DNA from: Gastranaerophilus sp944325835
GTDB lineage: Bacteria; Cyanobacteriota; Vampirovibrionia; Gastranaerophilales; Gastranaerophilaceae
Length of the DNA: 64,000 bases
Assembly (NCBI GenBank): GCA_963931575.1
Contig: OZ007029.1
Location: 310,001-374,000, forward strand
Direction of reading: 5' to 3'
Below the pieces are notes generated by a model. It did not search any database. It saw nothing but the letters and a program-made list of their open reading frames with translations, and was not told the origin of the DNA. Below are positions 39,444-47,437 of the stretch, in pieces (within the stretch, counting starts at the first letter, position 1; the number at the start of each line of letters is the position of its first letter). The translations under genes were made by a program, and so were the position numbers.

Positions 39444-40712
39444 CTAGCAAGAAGCCAAAGAGCAAGCTTGTGATTTTAATGTTTCTGCTTTGTCAGTTGC
39501 TTCCCACGGAACATTAATATCAGTTCTGCCCATGTGACCATAAGCCGCAAGGAGTTGATAGAACTTACCGCCGTTTTTAGCAGGTAAGCCTCTTAAATCA
39601 AAGCCTTTGATGATTGCAGCAGGTCTGAGGTCAAAATTCTTTTGTACCAGTACGGAAAGTTCTTCATCAGAAATTTTGCCTGTGCCAAATGTATCAACCA
39701 TGATTGAAACAGGTTCTGCAACACCGATTGCGTAGGCAAGTTCGATTTCGCATTTTTCAGCCAAACCTGCAGCAACAATGTTTTTCGCAACGTATCTTGC
39801 AGCGTAAGCAGCTGATCTGTCAACTTTTGTAGGATCTTTGCCTGAGAATGCACCGCCGCCGTGGCGTGAGTAGCCGCCGTAAGTGTCGACGATAATTTTT
39901 CTTCCGGTTAAGCCGGCATCGCCCTGCGGGCCGCCTACCACAAATCTTCCTGACGGGTTAACCAGAATTTTTGTTTCACTGTCCGGTTTTATGGATTCGT
40001 TTGCAAAAACGGCATCAATAACGTGCTTTTTGATATCGTTTTTGATGATTTCCTGAACTTTTGAATTATCGCATTCGCCGTTGATTTCAGGGTCGTGCTG
40101 GGTGGAAATCAGTACAGTGTGAATTTTAGCCGGTTTGCCGTTGATATATTCAACAGTAACCTGAGATTTCCCGTCCGGTCTGAGGTAGTTAAGAATACCT
40201 TGTTTACGTACCTGCGCTAATCTGTAGGATAATTTATGCGCCAAACTTATCGGTAACGGCATTAATTCAGGTGTTTCGTTGCAGGCAAACCCGAACATAA
40301 TCCCCTGATCGCCTGCGCCGATTGCTTCGGTTTCGCTTGCGGAAGTATCTGCGTTGTCAGAACGGGATTCAAGTGCTTTGTTTACACCGCCTGCAATATC
40401 GCAGGATTGTTCGTCAATGCTGGTTAATACCGCACAGGTGTTATAATCAAATCCACCGCCAACTTCTCCGATATATCCGATATTTTTAATAGTATTTCTG
40501 ATAACTTGCGGGATATCAACATAACAATCAGAAGTGATTTCGCCGCAAACCAGTGCCATACCTGTGGTAACGGTAGTTTCAGCAGCGACTCTTGATTGAG
40601 GGTCTTTTGTAAGTAATGCGTCAAGGATTGAATCGGAAATCTGATCGCAAACCTTGTCAGGGTGTCCTTCTGTTACTGATTCAGAAGTGAAAAGAAAATT
40701 TTTGTTCGACAT
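39444..40712 (-). CDS. metK: S-adenosylmethionine synthetase
   Basis: 422 residues. Makes SAM from methionine and ATP. Clear family motifs: ESVTEGHPDKVCDQISDSILD (start), GAGDQGIMFGFACNETPELMPLPI, NPSGRFVVGGPQGDAGLTGRKIIVDTYGG (P-loop-like), and GGGAFSGKDPTKVDRSAAYAARY. A GC-rich hairpin (GCCGGGTCGG…ACCTTACCGGCC) lies in the leader 30-60 bp upstream of SD AAGGAG; it does not look like a known SAM riboswitch. The gene lies between two fossil pieces of a pilin-like gene and two copies of the same repeat mosaic. Confidence 0.97.
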   Translation of the reverse strand: MSNKNFLFTSESVTEGHPDKVCDQISDSILDALLTKDPQSRVAAETTVTTGMALVCGEITSDCYVDIPQVIRNTIKNIGYIGEVGGGFDYNTCAVLTSIDEQSCDIAGGVNKALESRSDNADTSASETEAIGAGDQGIMFGFACNETPELMPLPISLAHKLSYRLAQVRKQGILNYLRPDGKSQVTVEYINGKPAKIHTVLISTQHDPEINGECDNSKVQEIIKNDIKKHVIDAVFANESIKPDSETKILVNPSGRFVVGGPQGDAGLTGRKIIVDTYGGYSRHGGGAFSGKDPTKVDRSAAYAARYVAKNIVAAGLAEKCEIELAYAIGVAEPVSIMVDTFGTGKISDEELSVLVQKNFDLRPAAIIKGFDLRGLPAKNGGKFYQLLAAYGHMGRTDINVPWEATDKAETLKSQACSLASC

Positions 40713-40853
40713 TTAATATTCTCCTTAATTTTTTGGCCGGTAAGGTTTTTAATTCCGACCCGGCATTGTAATAAATATTGATTAGTAAACAGTTTACAAC
40801 GGAAAATAAGGAAAATCAAAGTTTTTAGCGTACGTTTTACAATTCTTTATAAT

Positions 40854-40884
40854 GTCCGAGAAAGGCTCGCGCCCGGCTGAGCCG
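40854..40884 (+). repeat. Dispersed structured element, copy 5 (left end only)
   Basis: GTCCGAGAAAGGCTCGCG-CCCGGCTGAGCCG, cut off by the start of the second repeat family. Confidence 0.7.
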
Positions 40885-41040
40885 TTTCTACCATTGACCC
40901 CGAGTGAGATTCAACGAAAGAGTCTACCGTTCATTGTCATCGCGAGGGCGTAGCCCGTGCCGCTCCAGATAAAAATGCAGCGTACTCGACTCAATTGCCA
41001 CGCCGGCAATACCGGCTCGCAATGACCGAGGGTGGCTGTC
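40885..41040 (+). repeat. Second copy of the AGTGAG…CATTGTCATCGCGAG repeat mosaic
   Basis: Same order of segments as at 39081-39284: GAGTGAG-ATTCAACGAAAGAGTCTACCG, CATTGTCATCGCGAGGGCGTAG, GCCGCTCCAG, then ATTGCCACG and GGCTCGCAATGACC. Non-coding. Confidence 0.7.
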
Positions 41041-41057
41041 TGCTTTCAAACGCCGGA

Positions 41058-41090
41058 GCTGACTGGTCAATATGGTGTGTTCGGCGATAA
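41058..41090 (+). pseudogene. Fossil of a pilin-like gene, 3' end
   Basis: Reads ADWSIWCVRR-stop, matching the end ADLKVWCVKR-stop of the pilin-like gene at 34751-35719 codon for codon. Lies on the + strand, directly after the second repeat mosaic. Confidence 0.6.
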
Positions 41091-41091
41091 T

Positions 41092-41130
41092 AAAAAAGAA
41101 GTTAACGCCGTTGGTTTTGCCAACGGCGTT
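41092..41130 (-). terminator. Terminator of the response-regulator gene
   Basis: AACGCCGTTGG/CCAACGGCGTT stem; on the minus strand followed by AACTTCTTTTTTATT. Confidence 0.85.
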
Positions 41131-41139
41131 ACAAATTCT

Positions 41140-41826
41140 CTACACAATTCCCTCTTTAACAGCTTTGACGGCAGCCTGAACCCTGTCATTTACGCACATC
41201 TTCTGTAAAATTGAACAAACATGGGCTTTGGCGGTGTGCACACTTACAATCAGTTCCTTTGCTATTTCGGTATTACTTTTGCCGGAAACTAAGTGTTTTA
41301 ATACTTCAAATTCTCTTTCGGTCAGCGGCACCCTGCCTTCCTGATTGTTTTTGCACGGAAGAAATCCAACGTTTTCAACTTTAGGCAGTGAACCGAGCGC
41401 CTGTGCCGCAACCATTGCGTCAATCCAGCAGACACCTGTTGCAACATCACGGATTACACCGGCAAGCTTTTGCGGGTCGATATCTTTTAAACAATATGCA
41501 CTCGCTCCTGAACTCAATGTCGCAACGACTTCTTCGCCCCTGTCGTGTGAGGTAAGCGCAATAACTTTTGTTGCAGGTGAAATTTCTTTTATCTTTTGCG
41601 TTGCTTCTATGCCGTTCATTGTAGGCAAACCCAAATCCATTAGTACAACATCCGGTTTGTAGTGTTCAACGTATTTGATACCGTCAATTGCATTTTCAAA
41701 TTCCGCAACAACTTTGATGTCTGCGTTTTCATTAAGTGCGCATCTCAATCCTACACGCGTAAGTTTAAAATCTTCGACAATAACCACCTTGATAACTTTG
41801 CGTGTGTCATTAGTATTAGTTTCCAT
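41140..41826 (-). CDS. NarL/LuxR-type response regulator
   Basis: 228 residues. Receiver domain with VVIVEDFKLTRVGLR (acidic pair), VVLMDLGLPTMNGIEA (phosphorylation Asp), IALTSHDRGEEVVAT (Thr/Ser) and AYCLKDIDP (Lys). C-terminal LuxR helix-turn-helix: VPLTEREFEVLKHLVSGKSNTEIAKELIVSVHTAKAHV (split by context into helices) and ILQKM. Probably controlled by a sensor kinase elsewhere; none is adjacent. Start ATG 41826 with SD AAGGAGA; the TTG two codons earlier is too close to the SD. Confidence 0.94.
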   Translation of the reverse strand: METNTNDTRKVIKVVIVEDFKLTRVGLRCALNENADIKVVAEFENAIDGIKYVEHYKPDVVLMDLGLPTMNGIEATQKIKEISPATKVIALTSHDRGEEVVATLSSGASAYCLKDIDPQKLAGVIRDVATGVCWIDAMVAAQALGSLPKVENVGFLPCKNNQEGRVPLTEREFEVLKHLVSGKSNTEIAKELIVSVHTAKAHVCSILQKMCVNDRVQAAVKAVKEGIV

Positions 41827-41940
41827 AACCAAAAGTTCTCCTTCTTGATTAATTCAAGTTTTGTTACACATTTTATTTAAGTGTAAAAAGGATGATTAAT
41901 CTATAGGCTAGCCGGCTAGAATTTTTTGACGGGTGGGTAG

Positions 41941-42573
41941 TCAGCAATTTATCCGGTTGCAGTATTGCGAAATAGGGCAGTTTGTGCATTGCGGTTTTAT
42001 TGGTTTGCAAACATTCTGCCCGTGGGTTACGAGGAGAGAATTGATATCAATCCAGTATTTGACAGGAAGCTTTTCTCTGAGCGTGAATTCGGTTTCTTCC
42101 GGCGTTTTGGTGCAGACATAGCCTATGCGGTTGAAAATTCTGTGTACATGGACGTCCACACATATTGCGGGTTTATGGAAACCTTCCGATAAGACAAGGT
42201 TTGCGGTCTTTCTGCCAACGCCTTTGAATTTGACGAGTTCTTCAATAGAATCAGGAACTCTGGAATTATACTTTTCTACAAGTTCTTTAGAAAGTTCTAC
42301 AATTTGTTTTGCCTTGTTTGTGTAGAAGCCGACAGGATATATCGCTTTTGCCAGAACTTTTGGGTCGCATTTTGCAAAATCTTCAGGGGTTTTGCCGAGT
42401 TCAAGCATTCTAAGCGTTGCGGGGTAAGTTGTTCTGTCATTGGTGCGAAGGCTCAAAATGCACGCAATCAAAACCAGATACGGATCATTGAAGGAATCCA
42501 TAAGTTTTACAAAATCGCTCTGCGGTTGTTTTGCATTTTTAAGATTCTTAACAATTTTATCAATATCTATCAT
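41941..42573 (-). CDS. nth: Endonuclease III (DNA glycosylase/AP lyase)
   Basis: 210 residues. Base-excision repair of oxidised pyrimidines. Helix-hairpin-helix LVKFKGVGRKTANLVLSEGF with catalytic Lys, Asp in AICVDVHVHRIFNRIG, and a C-terminal 4Fe-4S loop C-x6-C-x2-C-x5-C (CKPIKPQCTNCPISQYC). SD absent; the extended -10 TGTCATAAT ends 7 bp before the ATG, suggesting a leaderless or 1-nt leader transcript. Confidence 0.96.
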   Translation of the reverse strand: MIDIDKIVKNLKNAKQPQSDFVKLMDSFNDPYLVLIACILSLRTNDRTTYPATLRMLELGKTPEDFAKCDPKVLAKAIYPVGFYTNKAKQIVELSKELVEKYNSRVPDSIEELVKFKGVGRKTANLVLSEGFHKPAICVDVHVHRIFNRIGYVCTKTPEETEFTLREKLPVKYWIDINSLLVTHGQNVCKPIKPQCTNCPISQYCNRINC

Positions 42574-42747
42574 GAGCCTAATTATGACACAACCGGCGGA
42601 AAAGGCGTAAAAAATACACGAATAATTAAGTAATTTTTACATTTATTAAATTTTGTTCATAATTGCCAATTTTTTGTTGTACTTTTTTTCTATTTAAAAT
42701 AAGATGTTGTTAAGAGTATCAACCTAAAGATTTAGATTAGGGGTTTG

Positions 42748-44076
42748 ATGTTTGGATTGAGGTGCCGGTCATCGGCTAAGAAGTTGGAATGGCAGGTAGT
42801 TCAAATGGAAGCAAAGCAATTACAGATAATAAATGAGGTAACAAAAGTGGAAAATTTAGCAGATCTTTTTGCTCGGAAGGATGATACCAGTTCCAGCACA
42901 AATACAAGTGATATGGAAATTCGTAGATCACCTATTAACCCTACAAATATAAAAGTTGTTGGTGTTGGCGGCGGCGGCGGAAACGCTGTTAACCGAATGA
43001 TAAAAGCCGGTCTTTCAGGCGTTGAATTCTGGTTAATGAATACAGATTTACAGGTTCTGGAACAAGGCCGCACCCAAAATAAAATTCAATTAGGTGCGAA
43101 ATCAACAGCCGGATTAGGTGCAGGCGGAGATCCTTCAGTTGGTGAAAAGGCTGCAGAAGAAGCTCAGCAAGAGATTACACAGGCTCTTGAAGGCGCAGAT
43201 ATGGTGTTTATCACCGCAGGTATGGGCGGCGGCACAGGTACAGGTGCAGCTCCGGTTGTTGCTAAAATCGCTAAGGAATTAGGTATTTTAACAATCGGTG
43301 TCGTAACAAAACCGTTCTCCTGGGAAGGTAAAAAACGCCAAAATCAAGCAGTTCAAGGCTTGGAAAAATTAAGAGAAGCCGTTGACGCTGTAATCGTTGT
43401 TCCAAACGACAAGTTGTTACAGGTCGTTGACAGACAGGTTTCTCTGACAGACTCATTTATTATCGTTGACGAAGTTCTGTTACGCGGTGTTCAGGGTATT
43501 TCAGATATCATTACCGTACCAGGTTTGATAAACGTTGACTTTGCAGATGTTAAGAACGTAATGCAGGCCTCCGGTTCAGCTCTTATGGGTATCGGTCGCG
43601 GTCAGGGTGAAGGCAGAGCTGTTAAGGCTGCTGAAATTGCTATCAATTCACAATTGCTTGAAACTTCAATCAACGGTGCAAGCGGTGTTATTGTTAATAT
43701 CACGGGCGGTCCTGATATGACACTTCACGAAATCACTGACGCTGCAAATATTATTCACAACGCAGTGCTTGATGATGCAACCGTTATCGTTGGTACAGCC
43801 GTTAATGAAAATATTCAGGGTGAAATTCAGGTAACTGTTATTGCAACAGGTTTTGAATTAAAAAACCAAATGCCTGAAGAAAAGACCGAAGTTAAACAAT
43901 TAAGACCGGAAGATTTCTTTGCTAACTCGGCATTGACCTCTTCTTCAACTGCAAATAACAATTCAATGTTTACTTCAAGCAGCATGGGTTCTTTATCTTC
44001 AAACCCGACCCCTGTTAGAAGAGCAGAAAGCTCAAGCTTCTACAACATTGAAATTCCGGACTTCTTGAAAAAGTAG
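42748..44076 (+). CDS. ftsZ: Cell division protein FtsZ
   Basis: 442 residues. Tubulin-like GTPase forming the division ring. IKVVGVGGGGGNAVNRMI, the GTP-binding GMGGGTGTGAAPVVA, NVDFADVKNVMQASGSALMG and the catalytic-loop Asp residues are present, and the C-terminal peptide IEIPDFLKK that binds FtsA/ZipA/SepF-like partners. A ~70-residue N-terminal extension (Glu/Asp/Ser rich) precedes the core. The start is uncertain: ATG 42748 has a fair SD (AGGGG), and ATG 42805 is the alternative. ftsA and ftsQ are not adjacent. Confidence 0.96.
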   Translation: MFGLRCRSSAKKLEWQVVQMEAKQLQIINEVTKVENLADLFARKDDTSSSTNTSDMEIRRSPINPTNIKVVGVGGGGGNAVNRMIKAGLSGVEFWLMNTDLQVLEQGRTQNKIQLGAKSTAGLGAGGDPSVGEKAAEEAQQEITQALEGADMVFITAGMGGGTGTGAAPVVAKIAKELGILTIGVVTKPFSWEGKKRQNQAVQGLEKLREAVDAVIVVPNDKLLQVVDRQVSLTDSFIIVDEVLLRGVQGISDIITVPGLINVDFADVKNVMQASGSALMGIGRGQGEGRAVKAAEIAINSQLLETSINGASGVIVNITGGPDMTLHEITDAANIIHNAVLDDATVIVGTAVNENIQGEIQVTVIATGFELKNQMPEEKTEVKQLRPEDFFANSALTSSSTANNNSMFTSSSMGSLSSNPTPVRRAESSSFYNIEIPDFLKK

Positions 44077-44132
44077 TGTAGACACCGGCTTAGCAGAAAC
44101 GGGAATTTAATAACAAATTGTATGAAAAAGAT

Positions 44133-44160
44133 CGCGGGAAATTCTTACGAATTTCCCGCA
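44133..44160 (+). terminator. Terminator after ftsZ
   Basis: TCGCGGGAAATTC-TTAC-GAATTTCCCGCA hairpin followed by an A/T tract, 57 bp past the ftsZ stop. Confidence 0.7.
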
Positions 44161-44254
44161 ATTATTAAGTAATGTAAAATATTTTGGATAAAATGTAAAT
44201 AAAAAATATTCAGTTCCATTATGTAAGCATAAAACAGCATAAAGGAGAAAAATT

Positions 44255-44671
44255 ATGATTAGAGCAATTGGGAATACCCCTGTACAAACGCAGCAAGTTA
44301 GATCATTGAAGAACGAAGAACCAGCACCTCAAACAGAAACAAAACCGTCCGAGCCGCAGCCGAAACCGGAACCTGCGCCGCAACAACAGCTTGCATTTAA
44401 GGGGATTGTTATTAAGAATGTTCCTAAAAAAGTAACAGTTGATGATTTTGTTAAATTTTTAAAATCCGGAGACCCGATCCGTGAGATAAGAGGCGGGAAT
44501 ATGAGAAAACATCTGGCTAATGATAATACTTTTGCCTGGGATATCACAAAGAAAAACGAAGTGATTTTAGGCAAAACAAAAGAAGCCGAAGAAGTTTTGT
44601 ATAAAGACCTGATTGCGAATAAAGATAAGCTTCCGGGAGTAGAAATACATAAGATTGACGACTGGGCATAA
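44255..44671 (+). CDS. Hypothetical protein with Pro-rich leader and F-K-G motif
   Basis: 138 residues, SD AAAGGAG before ATG. Residues 1-45 are a low-complexity Gln/Pro/Glu leader, followed by LAFKGIVIKNV (FKG at 48-50) and a folded-looking C-terminal ~90 residues (VTVDDFVKFLKSGDPIREI, NTFAWDITKKNEVILGKTKE). Not recognised. It shows the same leader style as the genes at 2536, 4116 and 59449, suggesting shared localisation. The stop abuts a composite repeat. Confidence 0.7.
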   Translation: MIRAIGNTPVQTQQVRSLKNEEPAPQTETKPSEPQPKPEPAPQQQLAFKGIVIKNVPKKVTVDDFVKFLKSGDPIREIRGGNMRKHLANDNTFAWDITKKNEVILGKTKEAEEVLYKDLIANKDKLPGVEIHKIDDWA

Positions 44672-44672
44672 C

Positions 44673-44830
44673 ATGCGTAAGCCGGTGTGAAGCCGCAGTG
44701 TCGGCACACGGGAGTGTGACGAGCAGGCGGCGAAACACTACGATACGGCCGTAGTAAATTTTGCGGGTATGAAGTACCCGCTAAAAATTTATCCAGGCGG
44801 AGAAAAGCGTAAGCCGGTGCTCGCGGCGTC
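44673..44830. repeat. Composite repeat: A unit - hairpin - A unit (second copy, reversed)
   Basis: GCGTAAGCCGGTG…GTGTCGGCACACGGG at the left, the hairpin GCGGGTATGAAGTACCCGC in the middle, and GCGTAAGCCGGTGCTCGCGG at the right: the same order as the reverse complement of 31608-31772. Outer parts have drifted, and the hairpin keeps its pairing with other loop bases. Confidence 0.7.
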
Positions 44831-44852
44831 AAAGTATAATTTATAAAACACA

Positions 44853-44878
44853 ACGGGCGGACATAATGTCCGCCCGTT
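44853..44878. terminator. Bidirectional hairpin between convergent genes
   Basis: AACGGGCGGACAT/ATGTCCGCCCGTT, immediately past the stop of the minus-strand gene at 44883. T tract is short. Confidence 0.7.
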
Positions 44879-44882
44879 TCAA

Positions 44883-45347
44883 TTATTCTGCTTTAACCGG
44901 TTGTGGGGTTGGCATTGGTTTTGCCATTTTATCCGGTTTTTTAAAGTCTTTTTTGCATTTCCAGTCGAATTTTTTATGTTCCCCGCGAAACATTTTGTGG
45001 TGAGGGCCTCTAAATTCGTGGTGTCGTGGAGCTTCACCGCGGAATTCATGGTGTCGTGGAATATCTCTGCGGAATTCCGGCCCGCCCTGACGGTCAAAAT
45101 CTCTGAATTCTCCCGGCGGCGGAAGCGGTCTGTCAATCATTCGCATATAAGGCGGATGAGGCCGCTTTGGATTTGGAAAATGTTTCTTTGGCGCAAAGAC
45201 CAGAATCGCCAGTGAACACCCGATAAATGACGCCAGAATTACGGCTAAAAACTTTTTCAACTCATCGCTTCTTAAAAATGTACAAATAGGACAATTACAC
45301 TTTTTAGGTTCTTCTACTTCTACTACATTCAATTTTTCTTCTGTCAT
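44883..45347 (-). CDS. Membrane protein with His/Arg/Pro-rich extracytoplasmic tail
   Basis: 154 residues. Short N-terminus with a CNCPIC cysteine cluster (~18-23), one membrane helix (FLAVILASFIGCSLAILVFA, ~33-52), then a tail rich in His, Arg and Pro with RHHEFRGEAPRHHEFRG repeats and ending in a Lys/Pro stretch. The Cys and His clusters suggest metal binding. No family recognised. SD GGAGGG precedes ATG 45347. It stands alone between the leader-protein gene and the zinc-ribbon gene. Confidence 0.8.
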   Translation of the reverse strand: MTEEKLNVVEVEEPKKCNCPICTFLRSDELKKFLAVILASFIGCSLAILVFAPKKHFPNPKRPHPPYMRMIDRPLPPPGEFRDFDRQGGPEFRRDIPRHHEFRGEAPRHHEFRGPHHKMFRGEHKKFDWKCKKDFKKPDKMAKPMPTPQPVKAE

Positions 45348-45411
45348 TTTATACCCTCCTATTGGTTAAAATTCGTATCACATTTGTATAACGAAACAGG
45401 ATATAAAAAGT

Positions 45412-45897
45412 TCATTTTTTATTTATTAGAGAATCAAAGAGTTTTTTTACGGCTTCCTGATTTCTTCTTTCATCGTGGAAGTCAAGGCCTGCAATTGAGC
45501 AAACGGTTTGCATTGCATCGTTGTAATCGCCTTCTTCTCTGATTTTAATTAGTTCGCCGTAGTCGAGGAATTTCCCGCCGCAGGAGTAGCAGTCGTCCAC
45601 CTGAATTTGTTTTGTTGCACTACTGTAATTCTTGACCATAGCAGCGCCGCAAACAGGGCAGGTTCGGGTGGTTGTTGTTTCGTGAACCTGAGAAAAATTT
45701 TTGCCTTTCATAGCTTCAAGCAAAGTATCTATATTCTGGTCTTTTGCGTCAAAATGTTTGAATTCTCTGTTGTTAAAAAATATTCCTCCGCAGCCATTAA
45801 GGCAGACGTCAATATTTATGCCCTGTTCCGGCATGAAAATTTCAGTCATTTCTTTGCCGCAGGCCGGGCATTTAATATTTCCTTTTCTATCCGGCAT
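45412..45897 (-). CDS. zf-TFIIB-type zinc-ribbon protein
   Basis: 161 residues. Two zinc ribbons: CPACGKEM…CLNGCGGIFF near the N-terminus and CPVCGAAM…DDCYSCGGKFLDYGEL in the middle, the C-x-x-C-G…C-x-x-C-G-G pattern of the TFIIB-like zinc-finger family, often found in small bacterial proteins of unknown role. The C-terminal ~45 residues are helical. Start ATG 45897 has SD AAAGGAGAG; the longer frame adds 12 residues without SD. Confidence 0.88.
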   Translation of the reverse strand: MPDRKGNIKCPACGKEMTEIFMPEQGINIDVCLNGCGGIFFNNREFKHFDAKDQNIDTLLEAMKGKNFSQVHETTTTRTCPVCGAAMVKNYSSATKQIQVDDCYSCGGKFLDYGELIKIREEGDYNDAMQTVCSIAGLDFHDERRNQEAVKKLFDSLINKK

Positions 45898-46021
45898 GAT
45901 TCTCTCCTTTAGTTTATACCAGAATATTAACATTATTTTGAAGGGTCGTCCTCATCTAATTACCGGAAATTTATCTTTAACAAGCTTGACTAAGGGGTTT
46001 TAGCATAATAAACTCTAATTT

Positions 46022-47437
46022 ATGGAAGTTAATGTAATCGGCGCCGGTCTGGCGGGTTCGGAAGCGTCTTTGCAGCTTGCAAAGCGCGGAATAAAGGTTA
46101 ATTTGTACGAAATGCGCCCTGAAAAATCAACGGGTGCGCATAAAACCGGCAAGTTCGCGGAATTTGTCTGTTCAAATAGTCTTGGCTCACACGATATCAG
46201 TAATGCAAGCGGACTTTTGAAACGTGAAATGCAGCTTTTAGGCGGGGAATTGATTGATATTGCGTTTGATTGTCAGGTTCCGGCAGGCGGTGCGCTTGCG
46301 ATTGACAGGGAACTTTTCTCGCAGCGTGTAACAGAGAAAATTCAGTCAAATAGTAATATTAATGTAATTAATAAAGAGGTTGTAGAAATCCCTGACGGCC
46401 CTGTGATTATTGCATCCGGCCCCCTTACAAGTCCTGATTTTGCGAATGCAATAAAAGAGTTTACGCAGAGTGAACATTTGTATTTTTTTGATGCGATTGC
46501 ACCGATTGTGGATGTTGAAAGTATAAATTTTGATAAAGCTTTTTATGCAAGCCGCTACGATAAGGGCGAGGCTTCATATATTAACTGCCCGATGAACCGA
46601 GAGGAATATGAAAGATTTTATGATATTCTGACGCATTCGGAGAAAATTGAATTAAAAGAGTTTGAGAAAGGCGCTAAATTTTTTGAAAGCTGTCTGCCGA
46701 TTGAGGTCATTGCCTCGCGCGGTGTTGATACTTTGCGTTTTGGTCCTATGAAACCTGTTGGTTTAATTGATAAGCGTACAGGTATTGAAAATTATGCGGT
46801 TGTTCAGCTTCGTCAGGATAATTCGGCAAAAACGCTTTATAACCTTGTCGGTTTTCAGACTAATTTGAAGTGGGGTGCGCAAAAGGAGTTATTGCAGTCA
46901 ATTCCCGGGCTTGAGAATGTAAATATTGTACGATACGGGGTTATGCATCGCAATACGTTCATTAATTCCCCGAAACTTCTTAACCCGACCTTACAGACCC
47001 GCACACGCAAAGATTTATTTTTTGCAGGTCAGATAACGGGTACGGAAGGGTATACGGAATCAATAGCTTCAGGGCTTCTTGCCGGAATTAATATGGCACG
47101 TTATATTTCGGGCGAGCCGCTTTTGACTTTGCCACCGACGACTATTCTCGGGGCATTAACTCACTATATCAGCGATGAAAACCATACTAAATTCCAGCCG
47201 ATTAATTCAAACTGGGGAATTTTAGAACCGATTGAACTGCCTAAAAAAGAGCGTAAGAATAAAAAACTCAAGAATGAACTGCTTGCAAAGCGTTCTCTTG
47301 AAAGTTTAGAAGGAATTAAAGCAGTTCTCGGCCGCACCGCCTCGCTGAACCGCGAGCCGTTAGCGGCTACGCTGTCTAATACGCCACTCAAAAGGCTCGC
47401 TCACGTTCCTTATCGCGAGCCTTTCTCGGACAATTAA
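46022..47437 (+). CDS. trmFO: Folate-dependent tRNA (uracil-54) methyltransferase TrmFO with repeat-derived tail
   Basis: 471 residues versus about 435-440 usual. Makes ribothymidine-54 in tRNA using methylene-THF and FAD. N-terminal FAD-binding NVIGAGLAGSEASLQL, EMRPEKSTGAHKTGKFAEFVCSNSLGS, then QVPAGGALAIDRE, DAIAPIV, and near the end YTESIASGLLAGINMARYI. The last ~39 residues (AVLGRTASLNREPL… to …YREPFSDN) plus the stop are encoded by copy 6 of the dispersed element, so the native C-terminus was replaced or extended. No SD. Confidence 0.94.
   Translation: MEVNVIGAGLAGSEASLQLAKRGIKVNLYEMRPEKSTGAHKTGKFAEFVCSNSLGSHDISNASGLLKREMQLLGGELIDIAFDCQVPAGGALAIDRELFSQRVTEKIQSNSNINVINKEVVEIPDGPVIIASGPLTSPDFANAIKEFTQSEHLYFFDAIAPIVDVESINFDKAFYASRYDKGEASYINCPMNREEYERFYDILTHSEKIELKEFEKGAKFFESCLPIEVIASRGVDTLRFGPMKPVGLIDKRTGIENYAVVQLRQDNSAKTLYNLVGFQTNLKWGAQKELLQSIPGLENVNIVRYGVMHRNTFINSPKLLNPTLQTRTRKDLFFAGQITGTEGYTESIASGLLAGINMARYISGEPLLTLPPTTILGALTHYISDENHTKFQPINSNWGILEPIELPKKERKNKKLKNELLAKRSLESLEGIKAVLGRTASLNREPLAATLSNTPLKRLAHVPYREPFSDN
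47315..47431 (-). repeat. Dispersed structured element, copy 6 (inside trmFO)
   Basis: Minus-strand orientation. Contains GTCCGAGAAAGGCTCGCGATAAGGAACGTGAGCGAGCCTTTTGAGTGGCGTATTAGACAG, whose stem AAGGCTCGC/GCGAGCCTT is a GC-variant, and the right part ending in GAGAACTGC. It forms the 3' end of trmFO. Confidence 0.85.

Noticed and set aside
40713..40800. SAM riboswitch upstream of metK
   Set aside because: The leader is too short, and conserved SAM-I, II and III sequence blocks are not seen.
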